A stretch of DNA of 64,000 nucleotides, taken from assembly GCA_965279315.1 (NCBI GenBank), contig OZ257145.1:2108001-2172000 (forward strand). Reading direction: 5' to 3'. The first letter of the stretch is position 1; each line of letters starts with the position of its first letter. A model generated the notes under the pieces. The model had not been told where the DNA came from. It was given only the letters and a program-made list of their open reading frames with translations, and did not search any database. The position numbers and the translations under genes are program-made. Of the stretch, positions 42,775 through 52,643 are shown piece after piece. Source of the DNA: JAPWJZ01 sp965279315 (GTDB lineage: Bacteria > Pseudomonadota > Alphaproteobacteria > Micavibrionales > UBA2020).

Positions 42775-44685
42775 TCACGCGACTTCGGATTTCGCAGGGA
42801 TGATTTCCGCCAGCACGTCCTTCAGCATTTCGGGGCGGAAGGGCTTGGCGATGAAGCCGGTCATGCCGGCTTCGATGCAGAGGCTTTTGTCTTTTTCGGA
42901 GACATGGGCGGTCATGGCGATGATGGGGGTGCGGGGCAGGGCCATTTCCTGCTCCAGGTTGCGGATGCGGCGGGTGCTTTCGAAACCGTCCATTTCCTGC
43001 ATCTGCACATCCATCAGGATGGCGTCATATTGCGTTTGCTGGGTGAAGCGCACAGCCTCCAGCCCGTTGACGGCGGTATCATAGGTATAGCCCAGATGGT
43101 CGAGGTAGGAGGCGGCGACCATCGTGTTGGCGGCGTAATCATCCACGATCAGCACGTTTTTGTGCGTCCGGTCCTGCGGCGCTCCGGTTTGCGGGAGGTC
43201 TGCGCTCCGCAAGCCGTTCGCCAGCGGGAGGTGGAATTCGAAAGTGGAGCCGAGGCCCTCGCGGCTTTCGACCGTGATGGTGCCGCCCATTTTTTCCACC
43301 AGCGATTTGGCAATCGACAGGCCAAGGCCGGAGCCGCCGAATTTGCGCGTGGTCGATGAATCGGCCTGCGTGAATTTGTCGAACACGGTGACGATTTTAT
43401 CCGCGGGGATACCGATGCCGGTATCGATGACCTTGAAATCGACGGCGGTCTTTTCGCCCGCCCGTGTGCCGGCGATGCGCAGCTCGACAGACCCGCGCGT
43501 GGTGAATTTCACGGCATTGGCCAGCAGGTTGGTCAATACCTGCTGGATGCGGAAAGCATCGCCCCTGTAAAAGCGGTTGAGGCCGGGCGCGTAGGTGACC
43601 TTCAGCGGCAGGTTTTTGTCGCGCGCGGCGACGTTCGCGATCTCGACCGTTTTGGTGACCATGTCGTGCAGGTCGAATTCGGCTTCCTCCAGCTCGATCG
43701 ATTCCGCGCCAAGGCGCGACAGGTCGAGCAGGTTGTTGATGAGGTCGAGCAGGTTATCGGCGCTTGACCGCATCGTATCCACATATTTTTTCTCGCGCTC
43801 CGCCAGCGTCGGCGAAATGCCCAGAAGATGGGTGAGGCCGATGATGGCGTTCATGGGCGTGCGCAATTCGTGGCTGATGCTGGCCAAAAATTCATCCTTG
43901 CGGCGGTTGGATTCACGCAAGGCCTCTTCAGTCGCCCTTTGTTCCGAAATGTCGCGCGCGACCTTTGACGCGCCGACGATCTTGCCGTCGAGATCGCGGA
44001 TGGGCGACACGGTGAGGGAAATATTGACCAGCCGCCCGTCCTTCGCCTTGCGCACGGTTTCGAAATGGTCGACGCGCTGGCCGGCCTTTACCTTGGCAAG
44101 GATCGCGTATTCCTCGTCCATCATGTGTTCGGGGATGAGGATGGTGATGTGGCGGCCGATCACTTCCTCCGCCGTATGGCCGAAGATGCGCCAGGCGGCC
44201 ACGTTCCACGAGGTGATCGTGCCGTTGAGGTCTTTGGAGATGATCGCGTCATCGGAGGATTCGACGATGGCGGCGAGGTATGCGCTGGCGCGCTGCGCGG
44301 CCTTCGTTTCGCGGATATCACGCGCGATCTTGGACGCGCCGATGATCGTGCCGTCCGGCGCCTTGATGGGCGATACCGTGATCGACAGGTCGACCAGCGC
44401 GCCGGATTTGGTCAGGCGCTGCGTTTCGAAATGTTCGATGCGCAGGCCGGATTTGACCTTGCCGATGATGATGAATTCCTCGTCTTCCCGTTCTTTCGGG
44501 ATGATGATGCTGATATACTTGCCCACGACTTCATCGGTGGTGTAGCCGAACAGTTTTTCGGCGGCGGGATTCCATGATGTGATGAAGCCGCCCAGCGTTT
44601 TGCTGATGATGGCGTCGTCCGTCGATTCGATGATCGCGGCCAGCCTTGCCTGCGCTTCGATAATGTATTCCGGATTGGCCGTCAT
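42775..44685 (-). CDS. PAS-PAS hybrid histidine kinase (cytoplasmic)
   Basis: 636 residues, no membrane segment. PAS1 about 10-125 and PAS2 about 135-250, each with a PAC end (GASKIARDI, GASKVARDI), are near-duplicates. HisKA has the phospho-accepting SHELRTP (His272). HATPase_c has N-box NLLANAVKF and G-box DTGIGIP / GGSGLGLSI. A C-terminal receiver domain (about 515-632) has Asp559 in LMDVQMQEMDG. It senses an internal or redox/ligand signal and probably feeds a phosphorelay; no partner regulator or Hpt is adjacent. Confidence 0.93.
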   Translation of the reverse strand: MTANPEYIIEAQARLAAIIESTDDAIISKTLGGFITSWNPAAEKLFGYTTDEVVGKYISIIIPKEREDEEFIIIGKVKSGLRIEHFETQRLTKSGALVDLSITVSPIKAPDGTIIGASKIARDIRETKAAQRASAYLAAIVESSDDAIISKDLNGTITSWNVAAWRIFGHTAEEVIGRHITILIPEHMMDEEYAILAKVKAGQRVDHFETVRKAKDGRLVNISLTVSPIRDLDGKIVGASKVARDISEQRATEEALRESNRRKDEFLASISHELRTPMNAIIGLTHLLGISPTLAEREKKYVDTMRSSADNLLDLINNLLDLSRLGAESIELEEAEFDLHDMVTKTVEIANVAARDKNLPLKVTYAPGLNRFYRGDAFRIQQVLTNLLANAVKFTTRGSVELRIAGTRAGEKTAVDFKVIDTGIGIPADKIVTVFDKFTQADSSTTRKFGGSGLGLSIAKSLVEKMGGTITVESREGLGSTFEFHLPLANGLRSADLPQTGAPQDRTHKNVLIVDDYAANTMVAASYLDHLGYTYDTAVNGLEAVRFTQQTQYDAILMDVQMQEMDGFESTRRIRNLEQEMALPRTPIIAMTAHVSEKDKSLCIEAGMTGFIAKPFRPEMLKDVLAEIIPAKSEVA

Positions 44686-44757
44686 GATGGTTTACTGCCC
44701 TTGAACAACTCACCCCAATGCGTCACGGGGCATTTAGTTCCCTTATATCTTTATACA

Positions 44758-45537
44758 CTATGCCGTGGCGGCGCGAAAGCTGGCCATGACGGGGGTATGG
44801 TCGCTCGCCTTTTCCTCACCCCTCGGGGCGCTGTCGATGATGCAGCCCTCCAGCCGGTCGGCGGCCTGCGGGGAGCACATCAGGTGGTCGATGCGGATGC
44901 CGTTGTTGCGCGGCCATGCGCCCGCCTGGTAATCCCAGAATGAAAACTGGTGGTCGAGCTGGTTGAAGACGCGGAAGGCATCGGTATAACCGAGATTGAC
45001 CAGCTGCCGGTATTTCTGGCGGCTGGCCAGCATGAAGAGGGCGTCGTTTTTCCAGACGGCAGGGTCGTAGCAATCGCGGCCTTCGGGGATAATGTTGTAA
45101 TCGCCGCCAAGGACGACGGGCTGGCCGGTCGCCAGCAACCCGCGCGCATGGGCGATCAACCGGTCGCACCAGTTGAGCTTGTACGGGTATTTTTCGGTAT
45201 CGACGGGGTTGCCATTCGGCAGGTAGATGGACGCGATACGAAAACCGTTGACCGTCGCCTCGATATACCGCGACTGTTCATCGGTGGGGTCGCCGGGCAG
45301 GCCGGTCATGACATCGGCGATGGGGAATTTCGACAGGATGGCGACGCCGTTCCATGATTTCTGGCCGAAGACGGCGCATTCATACCCGGCGGCCTTGAAT
45401 TCCATTTCGGGAAAATTCTCGGTCACGCATTTCAATTCCTGCAGCAGCAGCACATCGGGCTGCTGGCTGTCGATCCACTTCAGCATGTTGGGCACGCGGA
45501 TCTTGACGGAGTTGACGTTCCAGGTGGCGATTTTCAT
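44758..45537 (-). CDS. xthA: Exodeoxyribonuclease III (AP endonuclease)
   Basis: Cleaves DNA at abasic sites and removes 3' blocks. From ATG 45537 the protein has 259 residues, normal for the family. The endonuclease/exonuclease/phosphatase fold motifs are all present: WNVNSVKIR, LLLQELK, GGDYNIIP, and RIDHLMCS / KASDHTPV at the C-terminus with the catalytic Asp-His. It is divergent from the first membrane spermidine-synthase-like gene, with about 100 bases between. Confidence 0.93.
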   Translation of the reverse strand: MKIATWNVNSVKIRVPNMLKWIDSQQPDVLLLQELKCVTENFPEMEFKAAGYECAVFGQKSWNGVAILSKFPIADVMTGLPGDPTDEQSRYIEATVNGFRIASIYLPNGNPVDTEKYPYKLNWCDRLIAHARGLLATGQPVVLGGDYNIIPEGRDCYDPAVWKNDALFMLASRQKYRQLVNLGYTDAFRVFNQLDHQFSFWDYQAGAWPRNNGIRIDHLMCSPQAADRLEGCIIDSAPRGEEKASDHTPVMASFRAATA

Positions 45538-45640
45538 ATTGACCGTAACAAAACCATTTTCAGGACATGTATTTATATGGTCTTTGATTTCCGAACCATA
45601 GTATGTTTTAAATGCCTTATATATCAAGGGGAAAAGTATT

Positions 45641-48067
45641 ATGCCGACACGCGCCGCGCAAAAATCATCCGGTCAATTCTATCTGGCAGTCGGATTGGTT
45701 TGCGCAGCGGTCATGGCGCTGCAGATTTTGCAGAGCCGCATTTTCTCCGTCGTCACCTGGTATCACCTCTCGTTCCTCACCATCAGCATTGCGATGTTCG
45801 GCCTCACGCTCGGCGCGCTGCAGGTCTATCGCGGCAACAAGGAAGAGCAGCGCAAGAACCTCGGCAAGCACCTTGGCGATTATTCGCTGTATTTCGGGTT
45901 GCTGGCGGTGCTGACGCTGATGGTGCAGATGCATGTGCCGATCGTCGACGGCAATTTCCAGTCGATTGCCTTCACCCTGCCGCTGGTCGCGGGCATTTCG
46001 GCGGCGACGTATTATCAGGGCGGCAAGATCGTGTCGCTGTGCCTCACGCGCTCCAACCTGCCGGTCGGCAAGGTTTATGCGGCGGATATGGTGGGGGCTT
46101 CGCTGGGCTGCCTTGCCGCGATTGCGCTGATGCAGGCGATGGACGCCCCGTCGGCGGTGCTGCTGGTGGCGGCCGCGATTGTGGCGAACGGGTTGCTGTT
46201 CAGCCGCCCGAAGCAGGGCAAGAGCATTGCGTTGATTTTGGGCGTGGCGGGCATTCTGGCCGCGCTCGGCCTTGTGAACGCGTCGATGAAGGACCGCCCG
46301 ATTTACCCCTATTGGACGAAGGGTTTCGACCTGCCGCGCCGCGACATCACGTTCGAGGAATGGAACCCCATTTCGCGCATCACCGTGTCGCCCGACCTGC
46401 AGAATTTCTCCGCCTACCTGTGGGGGCCGAGCCCGAAGCTGCCCAAAGACATCAAGACCGAATACCAGTACCTGCGCGTCGACGGCGCGGCGGGCACGCC
46501 GATCATGAAATTTGACGGCAAGAACTGGGACAGCGTGAAATTCCTTGAATACGACCTGACCAACCTTGCGCATTTCCTGCCCAACATCAAATCTTTCGCC
46601 ATCATCGGCGCGGGCGGCGGGCGCGATTTGCTGTCGGCGCTGTATTTCAAGGCGAAGCGCGTCGTCGCGCTCGACATCAACAACATCCAGGTGAAGCTGC
46701 TGAAGGAACTGCCCGAATTCCGCAACTACACCAACCTGTGGAACCAGCCGGGCGTCGACATCATCAACAGCGAGGCGCGCAGCTGGCTGACGCAGAACGA
46801 TGAAAAATTCGACGGCATCCAGATGTCCATGATCGACACCTGGGTATCGTCCGCGGCGGGTGCATTCGCGCTGACCGAAAACAGCCTCTACACCGTCGAC
46901 GCGTGGAAAGTGTTCCTGCGCCGGCTGAACGACAACGGCGTGCTGACCGTCAGCCGCTGGCACAAGGCAGGCGGGGCGTGCAACGACCTGTGCCGCCTTG
47001 CCACGATCACCGCGACCGCATTACAGGAACTGGGCGAGAAAAATCCCGGCAAGCATGTGTTCATCGCGCATACCGCCGCCATCGTGACCTTCATCGTCGG
47101 CCGCCATGAATTTACCGCCGCACAACTGGACGCGCTGCACGGCGCGGCCAAGCGCCTTGATTACACGATCCTGGCGTCGCCGCGCATGGAACCGAAAGAC
47201 CCGACCTTGCGCGCCATCCTGCATTCCCAGACGCCGCAGGACGTGTCGGCGGCGATTGCCGACCTGCCGTTCGACGTCTCGCCCTCGACCGACAACCGCC
47301 CTTTCTTCTTCAACCAGGCGCGCATCTGGAAGCCGTGGGACGTGATCAAGCAGGCGCGCGAGGGCACGATGTTCTCGCAAAACCTGCGCGGCCATGCGGT
47401 GGCGACCGTGAACCTTTATATCATCATCCTGTTCTCCATCGTCGCATCGGCATTGGTGCTGGTGCTGCCGTTCCGGAAAGCTTTGGCCCATGCGCCGAAG
47501 AAATTCCTGCGCGCAGGCACGGTTTACTTTGCGCTGATCGGGCTTGGTTTCATGTTCGTGGAAATCACGCTGATGCAGATGATGAGCATGTTCCTCGGCC
47601 ACCCTGTTTATGGCCTTGGCATCGTGCTGTTCAGCATGATCCTGTCATCGGGCATCGGGTCGTTCATTTCTGAATCTTTCCCGCTCAACACGCAAAAACG
47701 CCTGATCGTCTGGTCGGCGGCGATCATGGTTTATATCGCGCTGCTGGCGGCATCGGTCACGCCGCTGATGGAGACGTTTATCGAGGAAGGCTTCGCCCTG
47801 CGCGCGGCGGTCTGCCTGCTGCTCATCTTCCCCTGCGGGATCATGATGGGTTTCGCCTTCCCGACGGGCATGAAGCTGACCGACAAGGTATCCGATACGC
47901 TGACGCCGTGGTTCTGGGGCATCAACGGCGCGATGGGCGTCGTGGCGTCCGCTGTCGCCATGGTGATTTCCATCGGGCTCGGCCTTCCGTTCACGCTGCT
48001 GGCGGGGGCGTTGTGCTATGGCCTGCTGTCCATCCCGTCGCTGCACCTGCTGAAACAATCGAAATAA
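45641..48067 (+). CDS. Membrane-embedded spermidine-synthase-like protein, copy 1
   Basis: 808 residues. About six membrane helices (15-245), a soluble region (about 270-560) and five or six more helices (about 600-800) flank a SpeE-like class I methyltransferase fold. FAIIGAGGGRDLLSAL is the nucleotide (SAM) loop, VVALDIN the acidic strand end, and SMIDTWVSSAAGAFALTENSLYT resembles the D..DP..P...L..fY block of aminopropyltransferases. The substrate and whether it transfers aminopropyl or methyl are unknown. AAGGGGA precedes the ATG. A close copy follows 23 bases later. Confidence 0.75.
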   Translation: MPTRAAQKSSGQFYLAVGLVCAAVMALQILQSRIFSVVTWYHLSFLTISIAMFGLTLGALQVYRGNKEEQRKNLGKHLGDYSLYFGLLAVLTLMVQMHVPIVDGNFQSIAFTLPLVAGISAATYYQGGKIVSLCLTRSNLPVGKVYAADMVGASLGCLAAIALMQAMDAPSAVLLVAAAIVANGLLFSRPKQGKSIALILGVAGILAALGLVNASMKDRPIYPYWTKGFDLPRRDITFEEWNPISRITVSPDLQNFSAYLWGPSPKLPKDIKTEYQYLRVDGAAGTPIMKFDGKNWDSVKFLEYDLTNLAHFLPNIKSFAIIGAGGGRDLLSALYFKAKRVVALDINNIQVKLLKELPEFRNYTNLWNQPGVDIINSEARSWLTQNDEKFDGIQMSMIDTWVSSAAGAFALTENSLYTVDAWKVFLRRLNDNGVLTVSRWHKAGGACNDLCRLATITATALQELGEKNPGKHVFIAHTAAIVTFIVGRHEFTAAQLDALHGAAKRLDYTILASPRMEPKDPTLRAILHSQTPQDVSAAIADLPFDVSPSTDNRPFFFNQARIWKPWDVIKQAREGTMFSQNLRGHAVATVNLYIIILFSIVASALVLVLPFRKALAHAPKKFLRAGTVYFALIGLGFMFVEITLMQMMSMFLGHPVYGLGIVLFSMILSSGIGSFISESFPLNTQKRLIVWSAAIMVYIALLAASVTPLMETFIEEGFALRAAVCLLLIFPCGIMMGFAFPTGMKLTDKVSDTLTPWFWGINGAMGVVASAVAMVISIGLGLPFTLLAGALCYGLLSIPSLHLLKQSK

Positions 48068-48090
48068 GCATTATTTAAAGGGCATATATC

Positions 48091-50511
48091 ATGGTCGCTA
48101 AACAAAAATCGCCGGGCGTGTTTTATTTCGCGGTCGGCCTGATCTGCGCTTCCGTTATGGCGCTGCAGATTTTGCAGAGCCGCATTTTTTCGGTCGTCAC
48201 ATGGTATCACCTGTCATTCCTGACCATCAGCATCGCGATGTTCGGCCTTACGCTCGGCGCGCTTGACGTCTATCGCGGCGACAAGGCCGACCAGCAGAAA
48301 AACCTCGGCAAGAAACTGCGCGCGTCCACGGTCTGGTTCGGTATCCTCGCCGTCGCGTCGATGTTCGTGCAGATGTATGTGCCGATCGTCGACAAGAATT
48401 TCCAGTCCATCGCGTTCACGCTGCCGCTGGTGGCGGGTGTCGCGGCGGCTTGCTATTACCAGGCGGGTAAAATCGTTTCGCTCTGCCTGACGCGCTCCGG
48501 CCTGCCGGTGGGCAAGGTCTACGCGGCCGACATGATCGGCGCATCGATGGGCTGCCTTGCCGCCATCGGGTTGATGAAACTGATCGACGCGCCCTCCGCC
48601 GTGCTGCTGGTGGCGGGCGTCATTATCTTTACCGGCCTGATGTTCGACCGCGCGGTGAAGGGCAGGGCGCTCGCCCTCGGCCTCGCCGCCGCCGTCACCA
48701 TCGTGGGCCTCGGCAATGCGGCCATGAAGGACCGCCCGATTTACCCCCGCTGGACCAAGACGATCAACCTTGACCGTTCCGTCATCGATTACGAAGAATG
48801 GAACCCGATTTCGCGCATCACCGTGTCGCCGCCGCTTGCTTCGCTGCCGGTTTATGTCGCGGGCCGCAGCCCGATGCTGCCCAAGGACACCAAGACCGAT
48901 TATAAAATGCTGCGCGTCGATGGCGCGGCGCATACCGCGATCCTGAAATTCGACGGCCACAGCTTCGACAAGATGAAGTTCCTTGAATACGACCTGACCA
49001 ACCTTGTGCATTTCATCCCGAACCTGAAATCGGTCGGCATCGTGGGCGTGGGCGGCGGGCGCGACTTGCTGGCGGCGCTTTATTTCGGCGCGAAGACCGT
49101 GACGGCGGTCGACATCAACAACGTGCAGATCAAGCTGCTGACCGAAATACCGGAATACAAGAACTATTCCAACCTGTCGACCCAGCCGGGCGTGCGCATC
49201 GTCAACAGCGAGGCGCGCAGCTGGTTCACGCACAACACCGAAAAATACGACCTGCTGCAGATGTCGCTGATCGACACCTGGGTGTCGTCGGCGGCGGGCG
49301 CGTTCGCGCTCACCGAAAACGCGCTCTACACCGTCGATGCGTGGCGCACCTTCCTGAACCGCGTGAACGATGGCGGCATTTTCACTGTCAACCGTTTCCA
49401 CCACGATAGCGCGGCCTGCAACGACCTGTGCCGCCTTGCCACCATCACCTCGACCGCGCTGCATGAAATGGGCAAGCCGAACCCGTGGAAACACGTGTTC
49501 ATCGCGCATATCGGCAACATCCTGTCGATGATCGTGGGCAAGGACGAACTGACGGCGGTGCAGCTGGACGCGCTGCACAGCAACGCCGACCGCCTGAAAT
49601 ACACCATCATCGCATCGCCGCGCAAAGCGCCGAAGGATGAATACCTGTATAAAATCCTGCACGCCGAAAGCCCCAAGGAGATCAACGACGCGATCAAGGA
49701 CCTGCCGTTCGACGTGTCGCCCACGACCGATAACCGCCCGTTCTTCTTCAACCAGGCGCGTATCTGGAAGCCGTGGGATGTCATCAAACAGGCGACATCC
49801 GGCGACATGTTCTTCCAGAACCTGCAGGGGCATGCGGTGGCGACGGTGAACCTTTACATCATCATCGTGTTCTCCATCATCGCCTCCATCCTCGTCCTCG
49901 TGCTGCCGTTCCGCGGCGCGCTGAAGCTGGCGCCGAAGAAATTCCTGCGGGCGGGCACGGCGTATTTCGCGCTGATCGGGCTCGGGTTCATGTTCGTGGA
50001 AATCACGCTGATGCAGATGCTCAGTATGTTCCTCGGCCATCCTGTGTACGGCTTGGGCATCGTGCTGTTCAGCATGATCCTGTCATCGGGCATCGGGTCT
50101 TTCCTGTCGGAAAGCTATCCGCTGGATACGCGGCGCAAGCTGATCAAGGGGCCGATTGTGCTGATGATCTACCTGTTCCTCGTCGCGGCATCCGTCGGCC
50201 CTTTGATGCATGTCTTCATCGAAACCGGGTTTGCGGTGCGCATCGCGCTGTGCGTCGCGCTGATCTTCCCGGCCGGCATGATGATGGGCTATGCCTTCCC
50301 GACCGGCATGAAGCTGACCGAGCGCATTTCCGATACGCTCACCCCGTGGTTCTGGGGCATCAACGGCGCGTTCGGCGTCGTCGCCACCGGCCTTGCCATG
50401 GTCATCTCCATCGGCCTCGGCCTGCCCGCCACGATCATCGCAGGCGCGCTGTGCTATGGCTTGCTGGCAATACCTGCGGCTAGGTTGCTTAAGCAGAGGA
50501 AAAGAAGTTAA
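48091..50511 (+). CDS. Membrane-embedded spermidine-synthase-like protein, copy 2
   Basis: 806 residues, same architecture as the preceding gene throughout. Both begin with ALQILQSRIFSVVTWYHLSF-type helices, share KSxGIVGVGGGRDLLAAL and LIDTWVSSAAGAFALTENALYT, and end in HPVYGLGIVLFSMILSSGIGSF plus GMKLTERISDTLTPWFWGINGA. Differences cluster in the soluble loops and in the last helix, suggesting duplicated then diverged transporters or enzymes with distinct substrates. AAGGG lies before the ATG. Confidence 0.75.
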   Translation: MVAKQKSPGVFYFAVGLICASVMALQILQSRIFSVVTWYHLSFLTISIAMFGLTLGALDVYRGDKADQQKNLGKKLRASTVWFGILAVASMFVQMYVPIVDKNFQSIAFTLPLVAGVAAACYYQAGKIVSLCLTRSGLPVGKVYAADMIGASMGCLAAIGLMKLIDAPSAVLLVAGVIIFTGLMFDRAVKGRALALGLAAAVTIVGLGNAAMKDRPIYPRWTKTINLDRSVIDYEEWNPISRITVSPPLASLPVYVAGRSPMLPKDTKTDYKMLRVDGAAHTAILKFDGHSFDKMKFLEYDLTNLVHFIPNLKSVGIVGVGGGRDLLAALYFGAKTVTAVDINNVQIKLLTEIPEYKNYSNLSTQPGVRIVNSEARSWFTHNTEKYDLLQMSLIDTWVSSAAGAFALTENALYTVDAWRTFLNRVNDGGIFTVNRFHHDSAACNDLCRLATITSTALHEMGKPNPWKHVFIAHIGNILSMIVGKDELTAVQLDALHSNADRLKYTIIASPRKAPKDEYLYKILHAESPKEINDAIKDLPFDVSPTTDNRPFFFNQARIWKPWDVIKQATSGDMFFQNLQGHAVATVNLYIIIVFSIIASILVLVLPFRGALKLAPKKFLRAGTAYFALIGLGFMFVEITLMQMLSMFLGHPVYGLGIVLFSMILSSGIGSFLSESYPLDTRRKLIKGPIVLMIYLFLVAASVGPLMHVFIETGFAVRIALCVALIFPAGMMMGYAFPTGMKLTERISDTLTPWFWGINGAFGVVATGLAMVISIGLGLPATIIAGALCYGLLAIPAARLLKQRKRS

Positions 50512-50526
50512 AGGAGCACTAAATCC

Positions 50527-50874
50527 TTGTTTAAAGCTTGGCAAAAATTTGCTGTGATTATCGCCAGCTTTGCCGCGATATTAGCTAGCGTTCTTGCAGG
50601 ATCCGGTTGTTTTGATAACCTTGCAACTGCACTTTTCTTTGACGCTATTGTACTAGTATCCGTTATGTTTTCGGCTGGGGTTGCATATGCTGCCTATAAA
50701 CTTTTTTCGAAGTCTAAAAAGGTGAAGCTGCCAAACTTTTTATGGCCTGCTCTGGCCCTGTTCTCGTTCGCAGTTGGTAGTGTTGCTTATTTGAATTGGG
50801 GCGCATGTTCAATGGGGAATGGCCAAATTCGCGAGGAGCTTGGGAAAGACTCGTCGTCAGTGACACATTTTTAA
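50527..50874 (+). CDS. AT-rich small membrane protein, unknown function
   Basis: 115 residues from a TTG start with AGGAG ten bases upstream. Three hydrophobic segments (KFAVIIASFAAILASVLAG, ATALFFDAIVLVSVMFSAGVAYAAYKL and PALALFSFAVGSVAYLNW) and three Cys. The composition is clearly more AT-rich than neighbours, as in the other small membrane genes of this window. It starts 15 bases past the spermidine-synthase-like copy 2. Confidence 0.5.
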   Translation: MFKAWQKFAVIIASFAAILASVLAGSGCFDNLATALFFDAIVLVSVMFSAGVAYAAYKLFSKSKKVKLPNFLWPALALFSFAVGSVAYLNWGACSMGNGQIREELGKDSSSVTHF

Positions 50875-50888
50875 AGATCTAAGCTTAA

Positions 50889-51230
50889 TTACATCTTCGG
50901 CGCGAACGACTTCCCGCAGCCGCAGCCCGCAGCTTCATTCGGGTTGCGGATCTTGAAGGCGGATTTGACGATGGATTGCATGTAATCGACTTCCGCGCCG
51001 CTCAAAAACTGGATGGAGGTGGTGTCGGTGACGAGGCCGTCGAATTTTACGTCGTCATCGTTGAATTTATCATCAAGGCCCAGTTCGTACTGGAAGCCGG
51101 AGCAGCCGCCGCCCAGCACCGTGACGCGGAGCATCAGGTTCGGGTTGCCTTCCTTTTCGCGCAAAACGGCTAGGCGCTTGACGGCGCTGTCGGTGAGCGT
51201 GAGGGTCGAGGTCATGGGCGTATCGGGCAT
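50889..51230 (-). CDS. erpA: Iron-sulfur cluster insertion protein ErpA (A-type carrier)
   Basis: A-type carrier that delivers Fe-S clusters to apoproteins. 113 residues. LTLTDSAVKRL and the three Cys of the carrier (GGGCSGFQYEL and GCGCGKSF near the C-terminus) are intact, matching HesB/IscA/ErpA. ErpA rather than IscA is chosen because no isc genes are adjacent; this is not certain. The start has GGAG upstream on the minus strand; a shorter start at 51215 (MTSTL) is possible. Confidence 0.88.
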   Translation of the reverse strand: MPDTPMTSTLTLTDSAVKRLAVLREKEGNPNLMLRVTVLGGGCSGFQYELGLDDKFNDDDVKFDGLVTDTTSIQFLSGAEVDYMQSIVKSAFKIRNPNEAAGCGCGKSFAPKM

Positions 51231-51374
51231 GGCAAACTCCGGTCTGTTCGGGCGCTTTGATTAAACATAAGCAGGCGACATATTATCCTTTAATTCTACC
51301 GCATAATATGGTTTAAAAGCCTTATAAATCAATAGAATTCCGGCTTTTTACCGCCGGGCTTCGCGGGGGATGTC

Positions 51375-52643
51375 ATGGCACGCGCTGTTGCTAAGAAGTT
51401 GAAATCCTTGGGTGAAACTGACCCCAAAGACCCGCTCGCCAAATTTCTGGCGGCTGACGGGCTTTCCACATTCGCCTCCCGCCCTGCCGAAAGCCGGGGC
51501 CGCCTGCATAAAGAAGGCCCCAGCAAGACGCGCGGCGATTTCGAGCGCGACCGCGACCGGATCATCCATTCCTCGGCTTTCCGCCGGCTGAAATTCAAGA
51601 CGCAGGTGTTCGTCTATCACGAGGGCGACCATTACCGCACACGCCTCAGCCACTCGATCGAGGTGGCGCAGGTGGCGCGGTCGCTTGCGCGGTTGCTGAA
51701 GGTGGATGAGGATCTGGCGGAGACTTGCGCGCTTGCCCACGACCTTGGCCACACGCCCTTCGCGCATGTTGGCGAAGATGCGCTGGCGGAATGCATGAAG
51801 CCCTATGGCGGGTTCGACCATAACGACCAGACCTTGCGCGTGGTCACGAAACTGGAAAAAAAATACCCGAATTTCGACGGGCTGAATTTGACCTGGGAGT
51901 CGCTCGAAGGTCTCTGCAAGCATAACGGCCCGCTGTATAAAAAAGGCCAGAAGAAGCCGAAACTGGAAATCACGCTGGCCGAACTCAGCAAGCAGATGGA
52001 TCTGCTGCTGGGCACCTACGCGTCTGTCGAGGCGCAGGCGGCGGGGATTGCGGATGATATCGCGTATAACAGCCATGACCTTGACGACGGGTTGCAGGCG
52101 GGCATGTTCAGCCTTGCCGATGTCGAGCAGGTTGAATGGGTGGGCGCGATCATCCATGCCAAGAAAAAATCCTATCCCGGCATCGCGCCCTATACGCTGG
52201 CGCAGGAAACGATCCGCGACGTGATGGGCACGTACATCATGGATGTGCTGGCGGAGAGCAAGAAGCGCATCGTGTCGCTCGACCCGAAAACCGCCGACGA
52301 TGTGCGCGGCGCGAAGGACATGGTTGTCGGCATGTCGGATGCGATGAAGAAAAAAGACCGCGCGCTGCGCGATTTCCTTTGGGCGAATTTCTATCGCCAT
52401 CATCAGGTCAGCCGTGTGCGTCGCAAGGTGTTTTCGGTGGTGCAGGATTTGTTCGAGGTGTTCATGGAACACAAACGCTGCCTGCCGCCCGAATACCTGA
52501 AACAGGTGATGAATGTGCCCAAGGGCTGGGACGAAAAAACATGGCAGGCCCGCACGGTCGCCGATTATATCGCGAGCATGACGGATCGCCTCGCGGTGAT
52601 GGAACACAAGGATCTGTTTGACGCCTATCAGGTGGTGAGATGA
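51375..52643 (+). CDS. dgt: Deoxyguanosinetriphosphate triphosphohydrolase-like protein
   Basis: Removes triphosphate from dNTPs, or acts in a related HD-phosphohydrolase role. 422 residues. RDRIIHSSAFRRLKFKTQVF, then the HD core HYRTRLSHSIEVAQVARSLARLL, LAHDLGHTPFAHVGEDAL and FDHNDQTLRVV give the H..HD..D metal set. It is the dgt-like short subclass (about 420 residues) typical of Alphaproteobacteria. Its stop overlaps the argS ATG (ATGA), so the two are co-translated. Confidence 0.93.
   Translation: MARAVAKKLKSLGETDPKDPLAKFLAADGLSTFASRPAESRGRLHKEGPSKTRGDFERDRDRIIHSSAFRRLKFKTQVFVYHEGDHYRTRLSHSIEVAQVARSLARLLKVDEDLAETCALAHDLGHTPFAHVGEDALAECMKPYGGFDHNDQTLRVVTKLEKKYPNFDGLNLTWESLEGLCKHNGPLYKKGQKKPKLEITLAELSKQMDLLLGTYASVEAQAAGIADDIAYNSHDLDDGLQAGMFSLADVEQVEWVGAIIHAKKKSYPGIAPYTLAQETIRDVMGTYIMDVLAESKKRIVSLDPKTADDVRGAKDMVVGMSDAMKKKDRALRDFLWANFYRHHQVSRVRRKVFSVVQDLFEVFMEHKRCLPPEYLKQVMNVPKGWDEKTWQARTVADYIASMTDRLAVMEHKDLFDAYQVVR

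Noticed and set aside
48214..50040. Long open frame (608 codons) antisense to the second spermidine-synthase-like gene
   Set aside because: Product is Arg/His/Asp-rich with no motif, a typical shadow of a high-GC gene; a similar shadow occurs opposite copy 1.
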